64,000 nt of DNA from Neisseriaceae bacterium JH1-16 (lineage in GTDB: Bacteria > Pseudomonadota > Gammaproteobacteria > Burkholderiales > Chromobacteriaceae): the NCBI GenBank assembly GCA_025989215.1, contig JAPDNP010000001.1:1191032-1255031 (forward strand). The letters are read 5' to 3'. The position numbers were made by a program, and so were the translations under genes. Shown one piece after another: positions 1 to 7,946 of the stretch. The notes below the pieces were generated by a model, which was not told where the DNA came from, did no database searches, and saw only the letters and a program-made list of their open reading frames with translations. Positions within the stretch are counted from its first letter, which is position 1. Each line of letters opens with the position of its first letter.

Positions 1-437
1 CTTTGCATGCAACTTAGGTGGCACATGGAGGAAGATATCGGACACGAAGGCAGAGCTGCACGATTCAGACCCGACCACAGATAAGCCATGTGAATTTAAG
101 GCTGACGAACAGGTTTATCCGTTCTGATGCCCAGCGGGGCAAACCACAGGACAGCGGTGCATCGACTGATCGAATGCGTGCTCGGCCGCAAATCCACCGC
201 TCATAACGATCAAGACCCGCAAGCTGTTATGGTTTGCCCGGCAATTACAGACCCTCAACAGGGTCGATTGGCGTCGAAGAGAGGTAGTCTGCCCGGCAAA
301 AGCTCAAGGACTACCTATTTGCCTGTCGCTACCCGATCCGGTGCATCATCGCACTCGTAGAGGCAGGTGGGACGACGTTGAGCACACTACCTTCTCGTTA
401 GTCCATCATCCTCAACGACAGCTCCCCCCTTACCGCG
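1..437. other. Unassigned stretch downstream of arsH
   Basis: This stretch lies beyond the 3' end of arsH at the window edge. It holds only short open frames that overlap one another, start without ribosome binding sites and resemble no family I know. The base composition is slightly less GC-rich than that of the neighbouring genes. I saw no terminator with a T-run, no tRNA and no inverted repeat ends. It may be flanking DNA of the arsenic cluster or decayed sequence. Confidence 0.4.
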
Positions 438-1160
438 TTAGAGACTCCGCTGATTCACTCGCTTCGAGAGCTCTTCGGCGCTTTCTTTCCGCTCGCTGTA
501 CCGATCCGTCAAAAACGGCGCCACGTCGCGGGTCAGCAAGGTGAACTTCATCAGCTCTTCCATCACGTCCACCACACGGTCGTAGTAGGCCGACGGCTTC
601 ATTCGGCCTGCCTCGTCGAACTCGAGGAAGGCTTTCGGCACCGAGGATTGGTTCGGGATCGTCAACATGCGCATCCAGCGGCCGAGGATGCGCAGCTGGT
701 TGACCGCATTGAACGACTGCGAGCCGCCGGACACCTCCATCACCGCCAAGGTTTTGCCCTGGGTTGGCCGAACCGCGCCGACCGACAGCGGAATCCAGTC
801 GATCTGCGCTTTCATGATGCCGGCCATGGCCCCATGGCGCTCCGGTGAGCACCAGACCATCCCTTCGGCCCACAGGGTCAGCTCTCTCAGCTCCTGTACT
901 TTCGGATGGCTCTCCGGCGCCTCATCCGGCAGCGGGAGGCCTCTCGGGTCGAACAGCTTCACCTCGGCGCCCATCTCCTTCAGCAGACGGGCCGCTTCTT
1001 CGGTCAGCAGACGGCTGTATGAGCGTTCACGCACCGAGCCGTACAGCAACAGGAAGCGCGGCGGGTGCGACGAGGGAGCGAACGGGGCAAAGTGATCGTA
1101 AGTCGGGCGAATAAACAGTTCCGCCTCGATATTTGGTAGCTCAGCTAGTTTGGAAGACAC
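438..1160 (-). CDS. arsH: ArsH, NADPH-dependent FMN reductase / organoarsenical oxidase
   Basis: ArsH is a flavodoxin-fold NADPH:FMN oxidoreductase that oxidises trivalent organoarsenicals. The protein shows the usual ArsH N-terminal segment (LPNIEAELF), the flavin phosphate loop [13 protein letters not shown], and the [18 protein letters not shown] block of the family. I place the start at a GTG at 1160 because GAGGAG lies 8 bases upstream of it. An in-frame ATG at 1187 would add nine residues but lacks such a site and lies close to the arsR operator. The gene is divergent from arsR, with an inverted repeat between them, so ArsR probably controls both directions. Family identity is clear. 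Confidence 0.93.
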   Translation of the reverse strand: MSSKLAELPNIEAELFIRPTYDHFAPFAPSSHPPRFLLLYGSVRERSYSRLLTEEAARLLKEMGAEVKLFDPRGLPLPDEAPESHPKVQELRELTLWAEGMVWCSPERHGAMAGIMKAQIDWIPLSVGAVRPTQGKTLAVMEVSGGSQSFNAVNQLRILGRWMRMLTIPNQSSVPKAFLEFDEAGRMKPSAYYDRVVDVMEELMKFTLLTRDVAPFLTDRYSERKESAEELSKRVNQRSL

Positions 1161-1191
1161 GGAGTCATCTCCTCGAATGGTCAGCATTTTG

Positions 1192-1218
1192 ATATTGAGG
1201 TGGACATCACTTCAATAT
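1192..1218. promoter_or_regulatory. Probable ArsR operator between arsH and arsR
   Basis: An imperfect inverted repeat, ATATTGAGGTG, five bases, CACTTCAATAT (10 of 11 positions paired), lies in the divergent arsH/arsR region, 18 bases upstream of the arsR ATG. Imperfect dyads in this position are typical binding sites of ArsR/SmtB repressors. No good Shine-Dalgarno sequence precedes arsR, so the repressor may be weakly translated. Confidence 0.6.
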
Positions 1219-1236
1219 TTCTTGTAATGTTGACAC

Positions 1237-1608
1237 ATGGAAAAGCAAACCGCTACGAAGATCTTCGAGTCCCTGTCCTCCGGGGTTCGTCTCGATATCT
1301 ACCGCCTGCTGGTCAAGTGCGGTCGTGAAGGCATGGTTGCCGGTCAGATCGCCACGACGCTCGAGTTGGCGCCCAATAACCTGTCCTTCCACCTGAAAGG
1401 CATGATCCATGCCGGCCTGGTGTCCGTGGAGCAGGAGGGGCGCTTCCAGCGCTACCGCGCCAATCTGCCGCAGATGCTCGAGCTGATCACCTACTTGACC
1501 GAAGAGTGCTGTGCCGGGCACCCGGAGCAGTGCATCGACCTGCCAGCCAATGCCTGCTGCCCAGAGGCCTCACCCACCCCGATTTCTATAACGACCACCG
1601 AAAATTGA
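1237..1608 (+). CDS. arsR: ArsR-family arsenite-responsive repressor
   Basis: This 123-residue protein has the ArsR/SmtB winged helix (about residues 8-90, with the recognition helix around NNLSFHLKGM). It represses ars promoters until As(III) binds cysteine thiolates. Candidate ligands visible are Cys28, the C-terminal ECCAGHPEQC cluster (Cys91, 92, 99) and Cys107/108. This differs from the plasmid R773 type, whose cysteines sit in the DNA-binding helix, so sensing is probably of a C-terminal cysteine type (inference). The gene heads arsR-arsC-phosphatase-aqpS. It ends four bases before arsC, so translational coupling is likely. Confidence 0.92.
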   Translation: MEKQTATKIFESLSSGVRLDIYRLLVKCGREGMVAGQIATTLELAPNNLSFHLKGMIHAGLVSVEQEGRFQRYRANLPQMLELITYLTEECCAGHPEQCIDLPANACCPEASPTPISITTTEN

Positions 1609-1612
1609 CTTC

Positions 1613-2092
1613 ATGAACGTCTTGTTCCTCTGCACTGGTAACTCCTGCCGCTCAATCCTGGGTGAAGCCACCTTCAATCACCTGGCTCCGGCAGGCTGGC
1701 ACGCGATGAGCGCCGGCAGCCAACCGACCGGCCAGGTTCACCCGCGCTCGCTGGCGCTACTGGCACGCGAGGGGATTTCGACCGAGGGCTACCACAGCAA
1801 GTCCTGGGACAAGCTGCCGAGCACGCCGGACATCGTGATCACCGTCTGCGCCAGTGCGGCCGGCGAAACCTGTCCGGCCTACCTCGGCCCGGTGCTGCGC
1901 ACCCACTGGGGCGTGGAGGACCCGGCGCACGCCACCGGGACCGATGCAGAAATCGACGCGGCGTTCATGACTGCCTACCGCATCCTGCGCGCCCGTATCG
2001 AAGCGTTCCTGGCACTGCCGCTGGAGACGCTGAAGCACGACAAGGCCGCCATGAAGGCCGAAATGGACAAGATCGCCACCCTGCTGGCTTGA
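1613..2092 (+). CDS. arsC: Arsenate reductase, low-molecular-weight phosphatase fold
   Basis: ArsC reduces arsenate to arsenite in the cytoplasm. The phosphatase loop CTGNSCRS gives the CX5R motif with Cys7 and Arg13. Asp103 in the VEDPA segment fits the general acid. Cys79 and Cys87 sit where thioredoxin-coupled ArsC enzymes carry the cysteines of the disulfide relay. At 159 residues it has normal length. It lies between arsR and a second phosphatase gene. Its arsenite product would be the substrate for the aquaglyceroporin encoded downstream. Confidence 0.92.
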   Translation: MNVLFLCTGNSCRSILGEATFNHLAPAGWHAMSAGSQPTGQVHPRSLALLAREGISTEGYHSKSWDKLPSTPDIVITVCASAAGETCPAYLGPVLRTHWGVEDPAHATGTDAEIDAAFMTAYRILRARIEAFLALPLETLKHDKAAMKAEMDKIATLLA

Positions 2093-2104
2093 GGAAACGA
2101 CGGG

Positions 2105-2548
2105 ATGAACCAGGAAAAGACTTACCACCAATTGATTGCGGGCCGCATCTACATGGGCGGTGCAAGCGATGTGCCCGCGATGGTGGAACAAGACGGCGTT
2201 CAATTGATCGTCGACCTGCGCGAAGAATCGACCGGCTGTGCCGCACCAGGCACGGATGCGGCCTGGACCAAGATTCCGCTGGGCGACGAGCCGGCACAGA
2301 GCCAGGCGCCACTGTTCAAGGCGGCGATTGACGCGGTGGTCACCGCTTATCGCGAAGGCAAGAAAGTGGGCTTTCACTGCGGGGGCGGCAAGGGCCGCAC
2401 CGGGACCGTCGCGGCAGGTGTCCTGCTGGAGCTGTGGCTGTGCCACACCTTGGACGAGGCCGAAGCAACAGCCAAGGCGATTCGCCCGGTTCTCAATATC
2501 AAGCCCGAGCAATATGCAGCCTTGCAGCAGCTGTATCCCAAAGATTGA
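2105..2548 (+). CDS. Dual-specificity-type protein phosphatase in the ars operon
   Basis: This 147-residue cytoplasmic protein has the cysteine phosphatase signature HCGGGKGRT (His91, Cys92, Arg98). Asp61, in PLGDEP, is a possible general acid. It resembles small tyrosine/dual-specificity phosphatases and not the low-molecular-weight ArsC fold encoded just upstream. Thirteen bases separate it from arsC, so it is almost certainly co-transcribed. Such genes occur in some arsenic clusters, but their role is unknown to me; hydrolysis of a phosphorylated or arsenylated metabolite is possible. Its stop is followed in the same frame by the arsC fragment at 2582. Confidence 0.8.
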   Translation: MNQEKTYHQLIAGRIYMGGASDVPAMVEQDGVQLIVDLREESTGCAAPGTDAAWTKIPLGDEPAQSQAPLFKAAIDAVVTAYREGKKVGFHCGGGKGRTGTVAAGVLLELWLCHTLDEAEATAKAIRPVLNIKPEQYAALQQLYPKD

Positions 2549-2581
2549 TCCGGCCAGGGTTGCGCAGCACGCGCACCCATC

Positions 2582-2662
2582 TGGACCTACCTGAACCAGC
2601 CGCTCGGCAAGATCGATCGGCTGGCTCTGCAGCATGAGCTGCGCAACCTCGAGGAGCAGTAA
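2582..2662 (+). pseudogene. C-terminal remnant of a second arsenate reductase
   Basis: Between the phosphatase and aqpS one frame reads WTYLNQPLGKIDRL followed by ALQHELRNLEEQ and a stop. This matches the usual C-terminus of ArsC-type phosphatases, as in the intact copy at 60905-61402 (VNLPDDKLEHLSLSSALQEIG). Only about 26 codons remain and no start is present. Its last codons now supply the GAGGAG ribosome binding site of aqpS. The similarity is by eye and short, so the call is tentative. Confidence 0.55.
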
Positions 2663-2665
2663 GAA

Positions 2666-3388
2666 ATGGATCTACCGCGTCGTTTAGTGGCCGAGTGGCT
2701 GGGGACCGCCTTGCTGCTGGCCACGGTGGTCGGCTCAGGCATCATGGCCGAGCGCCTGTCGGGCGGCAACGTCGGCCTGGCGCTACTGGCCAACGCGATC
2801 GCCACCGGCGGTGGGCTGATTGCGCTAATCCTGACCTTCGGTGGTATCTCGGGGGCTCACTTCAACCCGGCCGTGTCATTGGCCGCGGCGATCCGCCGCG
2901 AGCTGTCCGGCAAGGATGCCGTGCTGTACATGCTGGCGCAGATCCTGGGCGCCTTCTGTGGCGTGGCAGCGGCTCACGGCATGTTCGGCGAGCCGCTGTT
3001 CTTTGCCTCGCAGCACATCCGTACCGGCCCGTCGCAATGGTGGAGTGAGTTCATCGCCACCTTCGGACTGCTGGCGGTGATCTTCGGTTGCTCACGCAGC
3101 CGCCCCGAGGCGGTGCCTTTTGCGGTGGCTTCCTACATCGTCGGGGCCTACTGGTTCACCGCCTCGACCTCATTTGCCAACCCGGCTGTTACGCTGGCCC
3201 GTGCCGCTACCGACACCTTTGCCGGCATCCGGCCGACTGATACGCCTGGCTTTATCGTCGCGCAATTGGTCGGTGCCGTAACGGCGACGCTGCTATTCGG
3301 CTGGCTGCTCCGCGACAAAGCGCCACTGTCACTGGACTTGATGGCTAACGCCGGCGAGGATCGCATGGTCAAGCCACTGCGTAACTAG
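2666..3388 (+). CDS. aqpS: AqpS-like aquaglyceroporin, arsenite exit channel
   Basis: This 240-residue MIP-family channel has six membrane spans and two half-helices with NPA boxes at 67-69 (HFNPAVS) and 172-174 (FANPAVT). The arginine that normally follows the second NPA in the selectivity filter is replaced by valine, as in AqpS of Sinorhizobium meliloti. There the channel replaces ArsB and lets As(III) made by ArsC leave the cell. No arsB or acr3 is seen here, which fits the same scheme. The start has GAGGAG nine bases upstream, inside the arsC remnant. It is the last gene of the operon. Confidence 0.88.
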   Translation: MDLPRRLVAEWLGTALLLATVVGSGIMAERLSGGNVGLALLANAIATGGGLIALILTFGGISGAHFNPAVSLAAAIRRELSGKDAVLYMLAQILGAFCGVAAAHGMFGEPLFFASQHIRTGPSQWWSEFIATFGLLAVIFGCSRSRPEAVPFAVASYIVGAYWFTASTSFANPAVTLARAATDTFAGIRPTDTPGFIVAQLVGAVTATLLFGWLLRDKAPLSLDLMANAGEDRMVKPLRN

Positions 3389-3530
3389 CCCGTCAGAAGA
3401 GCCCCCTGCATGGCAAGACCGGGCTGACTGGAGGATGACTTGCTTGGGGACGCCAACATTTGGCGGGCCCCTCAGCGCACCAGAATGTTTGAACGTCTGC
3501 GCCCCCACTTCCGACCTTGCCCCATAAAAA

Positions 3531-3555
3531 AGCGGAGACCGCATCGGTCTCCGCT
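3531..3555 (-). terminator. Rho-independent terminator of the LysR gene
   Basis: The sequence AGCGGAGACCG, three bases, CGGTCTCCGCT forms an 11-bp perfect stem. On the minus strand it is followed by TTTTTT, which suits the lysR gene ending at 3617. Confidence 0.85.
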
Positions 3556-3616
3556 CAAAACCATTACCACTAAGCCCAGTCGTCGAAGCCTGAGATCGAC
3601 GGAAAACCGGCCTCCC

Positions 3617-4525
3617 TCAGCCAACACCCTGCGCACAAGCCGACAGGTCCTCGAGAAACGCCCGCAGGATCGGCGCCGTCGACGTGCCACGCCGGGCAAT
3701 GGCATTGAACGGCCAGAGCAAGCTGAAGCGCCCCGGATCCAGCTGGCGCATCTCGCCCGACTCGACCCAGCGCGCGGCGTAATGCACCGGCAGGAAGCCG
3801 ACATAGGCGCCGGACAGGATCAGCATCGCCTGCGCCTCGACGTTTTCCACCGTGGCCGCCGCCTTGCTGGCGCCGAGCAATTGCAGGTCGCGCTGCTGCA
3901 GATAGCCGCGCGCGGCGATGCGACTGGCCGCCAGCCGCGCGAACAGCTCGGCATCCGAGAACACCTCATCGAACAGCGGATTGAGCCGCCCACAGAACAG
4001 GCCGTCCGGCTCCTGGTACAGCAGCGAATACGACAAGCCCGGCACTCGCAGCGGAAAATGGCCGATGGCGATGTGCAGCCGGCCGTCGAGCACCCGCTCC
4101 TCCAACTCGGCCGGCGTGCCGATGTAGATATCCAGATGCACATCGTGGCCACGCGCCACGAAGCGCTGCAACGCTCGAGACAACGGCGACTCGCCGTCGG
4201 TGATGGTGTTGTCGATGATGCCGAGATTGAGCCGGCCGCTGATGTGCTGCTTGAGCAATGAGGTATCGACGCAAAACGCCTCGACCGCCAGCAGCAGCCG
4301 CTGGGTCGCCTCGTAGGTGGCAACCCCTTGCTCGGTTAGCCGAAACCCGCCGCGCCCCCGGTCGCACAGTTTCACCCCCAGCCGCGTCTCGAGACTGGTC
4401 ATCTGCTCGCTGATGGTCGACTGACCGACGTTCAGCGCCGCCTGCGCCGCAGAGAACCCGCCGCACTTCACTATCGTCACGAACACCCGCAACAACTTCA
4501 GATCGACATCGTGTAATTGGATCAC
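3617..4525 (-). CDS. LysR-family regulator, divergent from the dehydrogenase operon
   Basis: The product (302 residues) has an N-terminal winged helix-turn-helix (AAQAALNVGQSTISEQMTSL) and a LysR effector-binding domain. I start it at a GTG at 4525 because GGAGGGGGAG lies just upstream; an ATG at 4585 would add 20 residues not typical of the family and would cover the probable operator. It is divergent from the aldehyde dehydrogenase, NCS1 permease and GMC dehydrogenase genes, so it is probably their activator. The effector is unknown. Confidence 0.85.
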   Translation of the reverse strand: MIQLHDVDLKLLRVFVTIVKCGGFSAAQAALNVGQSTISEQMTSLETRLGVKLCDRGRGGFRLTEQGVATYEATQRLLLAVEAFCVDTSLLKQHISGRLNLGIIDNTITDGESPLSRALQRFVARGHDVHLDIYIGTPAELEERVLDGRLHIAIGHFPLRVPGLSYSLLYQEPDGLFCGRLNPLFDEVFSDAELFARLAASRIAARGYLQQRDLQLLGASKAAATVENVEAQAMLILSGAYVGFLPVHYAARWVESGEMRQLDPGRFSLLWPFNAIARRGTSTAPILRAFLEDLSACAQGVG

Positions 4526-4548
4526 GTTTTTCTCCCCCTCCCGCCCAC

Positions 4549-4563
4549 ATCGGAATTTCCGAT
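4549..4563. promoter_or_regulatory. LysR-type operator (T-N11-A dyad)
   Basis: The perfect dyad ATCGGAATTTCCGAT contains a T-N11-A core (4550-4562), the classical LysR recognition pattern. It lies 24 bases before the lysR start and about 160 before the aldehyde dehydrogenase start. A second small palindrome, CTGATGATCAG, follows at 4572-4582. Confidence 0.6.
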
Positions 4564-4722
4564 TTGTGTATCTGATGATCAGCATTTTTCTTGCGGGAAA
4601 CCTCTTTCATAGTCTCGTCAACGGCAGCCATCGGGCAAGTACCACCCGAGCGCAGAGCCGTTCGACCAACGATAAAACCCGCCGCCAAGATGCGGGCCAA
4701 GCACAACAAAGGAGAAACACCC

Positions 4723-6231
4723 ATGGATGCAGTCGTACAGCAATACCTGGATCGATTCGGCGTGTCGGACGCGACGCGACGCTTCCTCACCAAGCCGCAA
4801 AAGATGTTCATCGGCGGGCAATGGCTGGATAGCGGCGACGACGAAGTCGTCGACGTGATCGAACCCTCGACCGGAGGCCTGGTCACCCACCTGCCGGTCG
4901 GCAGCCTCGGCGACCTCGACCTCGCCGTAGCCGCTGCCCGTCGCCAGTTCGACGGTGGCGAATGGCGCCGGCTGAAGCCACTCGAACGCGAACGCCTACT
5001 GCACCGCTTGGCCGACCTGATCGAGGCCAACGCCATCGAGCTGGCCGAGATTGAGTCGATCGACATGGGCAAGTCGGTTTCGCAGGCGCGCGACATCGAC
5101 ATTCAGGGCACCATCGACACCATCCGCTACTTTGCCGGCTGGGCATCCAAGCTGCACGGGCGCACCGTCGAGCCTTCGCTGCCCGGCAACTACCTGGCCT
5201 ACACCCGCAAGGAACCGATCGGCGTAGTGGCTGCCATCGTGCCGTGGAATTTCCCGCTGCAGACCATGGCATGGAAGCTCGCCGCCGCGCTGGCAGTGGG
5301 CTGCACCGTCGTGGTCAAGCCGGCCGAACTGACTTCGCTCTCCACGCTGCGCTTTGCCGAGCTGGTGCAGGAAGCAGGCATTCCGGATGGCGTAGTCAAC
5401 ATCGTCACCGGGCGTGGCAGCGTCATCGGCGCCGCCATGACCCGCCACCCTGGCATCGACAAGCTGACCTTCACCGGCTCGACCCCGGTCGGCCGCACCG
5501 TCGGTCAGACTGCAGTGGACAGCGTCAAGCGCGTCACGCTCGAATTGGGCGGCAAGTCGCCAGTGTTGGTACTGGAAGATGCCGACATTCCCGCCGCGGC
5601 ACGCGCGGTGGCCAATGGCGTGTTCTTCAATTCGGGACAGGTGTGCGATGCCGGCACCCGTGCCTACGTGCACCGCAGCGTTTACGAGCAGTTCCTGCAG
5701 GAGCTGGTCGCCTACACCAGCACCTTGAAAATCGCTCCCGGCCTCGACCCAGACTGCTTCATCAGCCCCCTGGTGTCCGCCAAACAAAAGGACAACGTCA
5801 GCTCGTATATTGCCGCCGGCGTACAGGAAGGCGCCGAGCTGGTCTACGGCGGGCGCCCCCAGGACGGTCCAGGCTACTTCGTCGAGCCGACCATCTTCGC
5901 CCATTGCCGCAACGATATGCGCATCGTCCAGGAAGAGATCTTCGGCCCGGTACTGGTAACCGCCCCGTTCGACACTATCGAGGAGGCAGTGACGCTGGCG
6001 AACGACTCCCCGTTCGGCCTGGCCGCCGCGATCTACTCCAACGACCTGGGCTTGGTACACAGCCTGATCCCGCAACTGCACGCCGGTACCGTCTATGTGA
6101 ACGCACACAGCACCATCGACCCGGCCATGCCATTTGGCGGCTTCAAGGAATCCGGCTTCGGCAAGGACCTCGGCCCCGAGCAGCTCGACTATCTGATGGA
6201 GACCAAGGCGGTGTGGATCACCCTGCCTTGA
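4723..6231 (+). CDS. NAD(P)-dependent aldehyde dehydrogenase (betaine/phenylacetaldehyde type)
   Basis: This is a full-length ALDH-superfamily enzyme (502 residues) that oxidises an aldehyde to the acid. It shows the cofactor segment IVPWNFPLQ, the catalytic Glu274 in LELGGK and the nucleophile Cys308 in GQVCDAG. The start at 4723 has AAAGGAG nine bases upstream; the open frame extends further 5' without support. It is the first gene of an operon with an NCS1 permease and a GMC dehydrogenase, so it probably performs the second oxidation of an alcohol imported by the permease. The substrate cannot be read from the sequence. Confidence 0.88.
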   Translation: MDAVVQQYLDRFGVSDATRRFLTKPQKMFIGGQWLDSGDDEVVDVIEPSTGGLVTHLPVGSLGDLDLAVAAARRQFDGGEWRRLKPLERERLLHRLADLIEANAIELAEIESIDMGKSVSQARDIDIQGTIDTIRYFAGWASKLHGRTVEPSLPGNYLAYTRKEPIGVVAAIVPWNFPLQTMAWKLAAALAVGCTVVVKPAELTSLSTLRFAELVQEAGIPDGVVNIVTGRGSVIGAAMTRHPGIDKLTFTGSTPVGRTVGQTAVDSVKRVTLELGGKSPVLVLEDADIPAAARAVANGVFFNSGQVCDAGTRAYVHRSVYEQFLQELVAYTSTLKIAPGLDPDCFISPLVSAKQKDNVSSYIAAGVQEGAELVYGGRPQDGPGYFVEPTIFAHCRNDMRIVQEEIFGPVLVTAPFDTIEEAVTLANDSPFGLAAAIYSNDLGLVHSLIPQLHAGTVYVNAHSTIDPAMPFGGFKESGFGKDLGPEQLDYLMETKAVWITLP

Positions 6232-6267
6232 CCGCTTTCCCTCACCCCGTTGTTGCCTGACCAGTAC

Positions 6268-6291
6268 GTGGCCGCTCGAGCGAGTGGCCAC
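6268..6291. other. Intergenic hairpin between aldehyde dehydrogenase and permease
   Basis: GTGGCCGCTCG and CGAGTGGCCAC can form an 11-bp stem (one G-U pair) with a two-base centre. No T-run follows, so it is more likely an attenuating or mRNA-stabilising structure than a full terminator. Confidence 0.4.
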
Positions 6292-6393
6292 CGACAGGCT
6301 GCGACCGGGTGATGGAGCGGGACCCGCGAGCCGGCAGCAACCGGGCTCATCGAATTTGCATAGCTTCAACCTACACGACGGTGAGGTTTCCCC

Positions 6394-7902
6394 ATGCAAT
6401 CTGACGTAAAAGCAATGAAGGCATCCCATAGCGACCAGGGTGCCATCGAAGGGCGCTCGATCGACTTTGTCCCCGAGCACGAAAGAACCGACAAACTCGC
6501 AAGCCAAGGGCCGTTCTGGTTTGTCGGCAACTTCACCTTCTTCACCATGACGATCGGTTTTGTCGGGCCGAGCGTCGGCCTCGACTCACTCTGGACCACC
6601 ATCGCCGGCACCCTGGGCATCATGTTCGGCACCTTGTTCATGGCCTTCCACGGTTCGCAGGGCCCGCATCTGGGCCTGCCGCAAATGATCCAGTCGCGCG
6701 CGCAGTTCGGCTATCGCGGCGTGGTGCTGGTACTGCTGGCTACCTTGTTCGTGTTCGCCGGCTTCAACATCGTCAACCTGGTACTGATGATGCAGGGCCT
6801 GAAAACCCTGTTCAGCTGGAACCCGCTGCAAGTCGCGCTGGCAGTGACGGTGCCAGCCACCATCCTGGCGATCCTGGGCCACGACTGGATGCACAAGACC
6901 TTCAAATGGTCGCTGTATCTGTCGCTGCCGCTATACGGCCTGGTGACCGTAGCCGTGTTGATGGGCTGGGTCCATGACGCTCCGGCCGTCGCCGGCACCA
7001 CCCCTGCCGCACCGCTGGGATTCAACTGGACCGGCTTCATCGCCCAGTTCGCCGCAGCCGCCAGCTACAACATCGCCTATGCACCCTATGTGTCGGACTA
7101 CTCGCGCTACCTGCCGAAGAACACCCCGAGCGGCAAGCTGATCGCCGCCGTGTTCCTCGGCGCGTCGCTGTCCGGCGCCTGGATGATCGCCGTGGGCGGC
7201 TGGCTGGGCGCACACCTGCACGCCACTGACGTACTGGTCGCACTCAACCAGGTCGGCGCGAGCTTCGCCCCGCAACTGGGCACCGTGGTCGTCGCCATCA
7301 CCATCCTTGCCTTCCTGCCGGTGATTGCGATGAACATCTACAGCGCCAAGCTGACCGCCATCACCAGCGTCGACTCGTTCAAGAAAGTCGAGCCTACCGC
7401 CAAGGCACGCATCATCGCCATCATCTTCGTGGTGCTGCTGCAGCTGGGTGTGGCGATGGGCATCTACTCGTCCGGCTCGGGCCTGTCGGTGCTGAACATC
7501 TACCTGGTGGTGATGCTGTACTTCCTGGTGCCGTGGACCGCGGTGAACCTGACCGACTACTTCTTCGTGCGCAAGGGCCGCTATGCCGTGCCGCACTTCT
7601 TCCTGCCCCACAACAACATCTACGGCTCCTGGGGGACGCGCGGCCTGCTTTCCTATGCGATCGGCTTCATCGCGATGATCCCGTTCTTCTGCATCTTCGA
7701 CGGCGACCGCCCGGTCTACGTCGGCACGCTGGCCAAGGCGATGGGCAGCGTGGACCTGGCCTGGCTGGTCGGCCTGATCGTCTCGGGAGCGGTCTACTAC
7801 CTGTTCTGCCGCTCGCTCGACCTGAAAAGCGAAGAAGCCGTGATCCGACACATCGAAAAGCACATGCCGGAATACACCACCGGCGAAAAGAAGCGCGCCT
7901 GA
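6394..7902 (+). CDS. NCS1-family permease (cytosine/purine/thiamine-type symporter)
   Basis: The 502-residue protein has about twelve hydrophobic segments and the nucleobase:cation symporter-1 pattern: an N-terminal [20 protein letters not shown] segment, a [10 protein letters not shown] loop and [19 protein letters not shown] in the middle. NCS1 proteins import nucleobases, hydantoins, thiamine, pyridoxine or related nitrogen heterocycles. Sitting between an aldehyde dehydrogenase and a GMC alcohol dehydrogenase, it probably imports an alcohol-bearing heterocycle, or another amino alcohol, that these enzymes oxidise (inference). GTGAGG precedes the start. Confidence 0.85.
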   Translation: MQSDVKAMKASHSDQGAIEGRSIDFVPEHERTDKLASQGPFWFVGNFTFFTMTIGFVGPSVGLDSLWTTIAGTLGIMFGTLFMAFHGSQGPHLGLPQMIQSRAQFGYRGVVLVLLATLFVFAGFNIVNLVLMMQGLKTLFSWNPLQVALAVTVPATILAILGHDWMHKTFKWSLYLSLPLYGLVTVAVLMGWVHDAPAVAGTTPAAPLGFNWTGFIAQFAAAASYNIAYAPYVSDYSRYLPKNTPSGKLIAAVFLGASLSGAWMIAVGGWLGAHLHATDVLVALNQVGASFAPQLGTVVVAITILAFLPVIAMNIYSAKLTAITSVDSFKKVEPTAKARIIAIIFVVLLQLGVAMGIYSSGSGLSVLNIYLVVMLYFLVPWTAVNLTDYFFVRKGRYAVPHFFLPHNNIYGSWGTRGLLSYAIGFIAMIPFFCIFDGDRPVYVGTLAKAMGSVDLAWLVGLIVSGAVYYLFCRSLDLKSEEAVIRHIEKHMPEYTTGEKKRA

Positions 7903-7946
7903 GGCGGCTGTATCAGGCAAGACAGGCAAGAGTGGAGCAAGAAATC

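Noticed and set aside
4996-6507. Long antisense open frame opposite the aldehyde dehydrogenase
   Set aside because: It mirrors codon positions of a clearly functional gene in high-GC DNA and its product shows no family motifs.
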